Part shown: one piece after another, positions 5,421-6,209 of the stretch | How positions within the stretch are numbered: the stretch's first letter is position 1 | How the letters are laid out: every line of letters begins with the position of its first letter | Assembly: GCA_019420135.1 (NCBI GenBank) | Contig: JAHZHS010000048.1 | Location: 6,723-12,931, forward strand | Direction of reading: 5' to 3' | Source: Oscillospiraceae bacterium | Lineage (GTDB): Bacteria; Bacillota; Clostridia; Oscillospirales; Ruminococcaceae | DNA length: 6,209 nucleotides | Position numbers and translations under genes: made by a program | The notes under the pieces: generated by a model | Seen by the model: only the letters and a program-made list of their open reading frames with translations | Told to the model about the DNA's origin: nothing | The model's database searches: none

Positions 5421-5552
5421 CTTTCCGGCCGGGCTTCCGGCTCCCAGCAAAAGCGTGCGGCCCAGTACGGAGCGTGGCTCCGCAAACGCAGGCAGGCGCG
5501 CTTTTTGCATATTCTGCACCCGACGAACCACCGCAAAAGGGAATTCTGAACC
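5421..5552 (+). promoter_or_regulatory. Structured spacer between ftsL and the PBP gene, possible attenuator
   Basis: This 132-base gap is long for a dcw cluster and holds several inverted repeats. A hairpin GCCGG/CCGGC (5428-5432, 5437-5441) has a GCTT loop. A larger stem pairs AAAAGCGTGC (5449-5458) with GCGCGCTTTT (5496-5505), one G-T pair, extendable by GC/GC past one bulged T to 5447 and 5508. It encloses a 6-bp hairpin (5468-5473 with 5477-5482, GTG loop). The 3' arm ends in CTTTTT, resembling a weak terminator. GCGTGCGG (5453-5460) could instead pair with CCGCAAACGC (5480-5489, two bulged A), which would exclude both the big stem and the inner hairpin. AAAAGGGA (5535-5542) is the ribosome binding site of the next gene. 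No promoter is evident. The regulatory function is inferred. Confidence 0.4.
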
Positions 5553-6209
5553 ATGGCCAACAAGCATCCGAACGATCAAGCCCCAAAGCCCGGGCCCGAA
5601 AATTCCGGCGCTTCCAATGCAATGCGCATCCGCACGTTGATTCTGGTTGCCGCCTTCCTGATTTTCGGATTCGGGCTGCTGGTTTATCAGCTCTATGTCC
5701 TGCAGATCCGCGACTACGAAACCTACCGCGTGGACGCCACCGAACAGCAGCTTTCCGATACCACCATCCCCGCCACCCGGGGCTCCATTTACAGCTCCAC
5801 CGGCAAGCTGCTGGCCAAGAGCAGCGTGGTCTGGAACATCGTGGCCGATCCCTCCCGCTGCAGTGCCGAGTACATCAGCCAGGCCAGCGAGAAGATCGCG
5901 GAACTGACGGAGGGCGCGGTCACGGCGGAGAGCGTCTCCAACAACCTGTCCATGAGCGACAAAAAATACCGTGTCCTTGTCCGGGGCGTGGATATGCCCA
6001 CCGCCGAGGCCATTCTCCAGTATGCCAGCGATCTGAACAAACAGGCGGAGACAACGGTGCTCTATCTTTATACCGAGCAGTCCTCCACCCGGGAATATCC
6101 CTACGGGGCCTTCCTGTCATCGGTGCTGGGCTTTACCGACAGCTCCGGGGCCGGCACCTACGGCCTGGAATACTATTACAACGATATCCTGGCCGGTACA
6201 CCGGGGCGC
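5553..6209 (+). CDS. ftsI: Class B penicillin-binding protein (FtsI/SpoVD type), N-terminal part
   Basis: Class B PBPs are membrane-anchored transpeptidases that cross-link peptidoglycan; the one in the dcw cluster works at the septum with FtsW and is activated by FtsL and its partners. The frame runs 219 codons to the right edge without a stop, so the catalytic domain with its S-x-x-K serine lies outside. Visible parts are a Pro/Asn-rich cytoplasmic head (1-24), one membrane helix (about 27-50), and the start of the dimerisation domain with IPATRGSIYSSTGKLLA (72-88), which holds the family's RG-x-I motif. Further on, REYPYG (180-185), SVLGFTD and the G-x-YGLEYYYNDILAG-x-PG segment at the end are typical of PBP2-like proteins. 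Most relatives have an acidic residue where SS (81-82) follows RGSIY here. The start is ATG 5553, 10 bases after AAAAGGGA. Whether it serves vegetative division (FtsI) or spore cortex (SpoVD) cannot be told from this part. Confidence 0.92.
   Translation, partial: MANKHPNDQAPKPGPENSGASNAMRIRTLILVAAFLIFGFGLLVYQLYVLQIRDYETYRVDATEQQLSDTTIPATRGSIYSSTGKLLAKSSVVWNIVADPSRCSAEYISQASEKIAELTEGAVTAESVSNNLSMSDKKYRVLVRGVDMPTAEAILQYASDLNKQAETTVLYLYTEQSSTREYPYGAFLSSVLGFTDSSGAGTYGLEYYYNDILAGTPGR

Noticed and set aside
5475..5483. TGGCTCCGC in the ftsL-PBP spacer resembles the T-box core TGGNACCGCG.
   Set aside because: The match is incomplete, the region is far too short for a T-box leader, no specifier stem is present, and the downstream gene is not an amino-acid or tRNA synthetase gene.
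3900..5579. A 559-codon open frame on the minus strand opposite rsmH and ftsL.
   Set aside because: It covers three well-supported + strand genes and their spacers, is His/Gly/Ala/Gln-rich without any family signature, and reflects GC-rich third positions.

Overview
The window is a chromosomal stretch from a high-GC member of the Bacillota. The best guess is class Clostridia, near the Oscillospiraceae/Ruminococcaceae. This rests on a mraZ-rsmH-ftsL-class B PBP cluster, an HPr-family gene beside uvrC, a rsmD-linked coiled-coil protein of a type I remember from Clostridia, purine-rich Shine-Dalgarno sites, and a near-consensus sigma-A promoter. All recognised genes lie on the + strand. No phage, transposon, CRISPR or defence genes were seen, and no tRNA or rRNA gene was recognised.

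Layout. (1) 2-211 is the C-terminal four fifths of an HPr-like phosphocarrier, closed by a strong intrinsic terminator at 245-274. (2) 314-2158 is uvrC, complete, encoding the nucleotide excision repair incision nuclease. (3) 2172-2200 is a near-consensus promoter driving a two-gene unit: rsmD (2246-2794, 16S rRNA guanine-N2 methyltransferase) and a coiled-coil protein of unknown function (2791-3264), overlapping by ATGA. The unit ends at a perfect 11-bp terminator (3331-3367). (4) From about 3359 begins the division and cell wall (dcw) cluster. It has a candidate promoter whose -35 lies in the preceding terminator tail, then four decamer-phased MraZ-type boxes (3401-3435), mraZ (3515-3931), rsmH (3978-4901), ftsL (4944-5420), a 132-bp structured spacer, and the first 219 codons of a class B penicillin-binding protein (5553 to the window end).

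How the genes work together. MraZ is expected to bind the repeat array in its own leader and so tune the whole cluster. RsmH modifies the ribosomal decoding centre. FtsL and the PBP belong to the septal peptidoglycan machinery. RsmD is a second 16S rRNA modifier in a separate unit. UvrC acts in DNA repair. The HPr fragment would link to carbon regulation through its Ser46 site.

The gene content is ordinary housekeeping, and I do not see a convincing new system. The parts most worth a second look are non-coding: the phased MraZ operator with an adjoining TTTCAAC triplicate, and the ftsL-PBP spacer, which can form a terminator-like stem or a competing alternative pairing.
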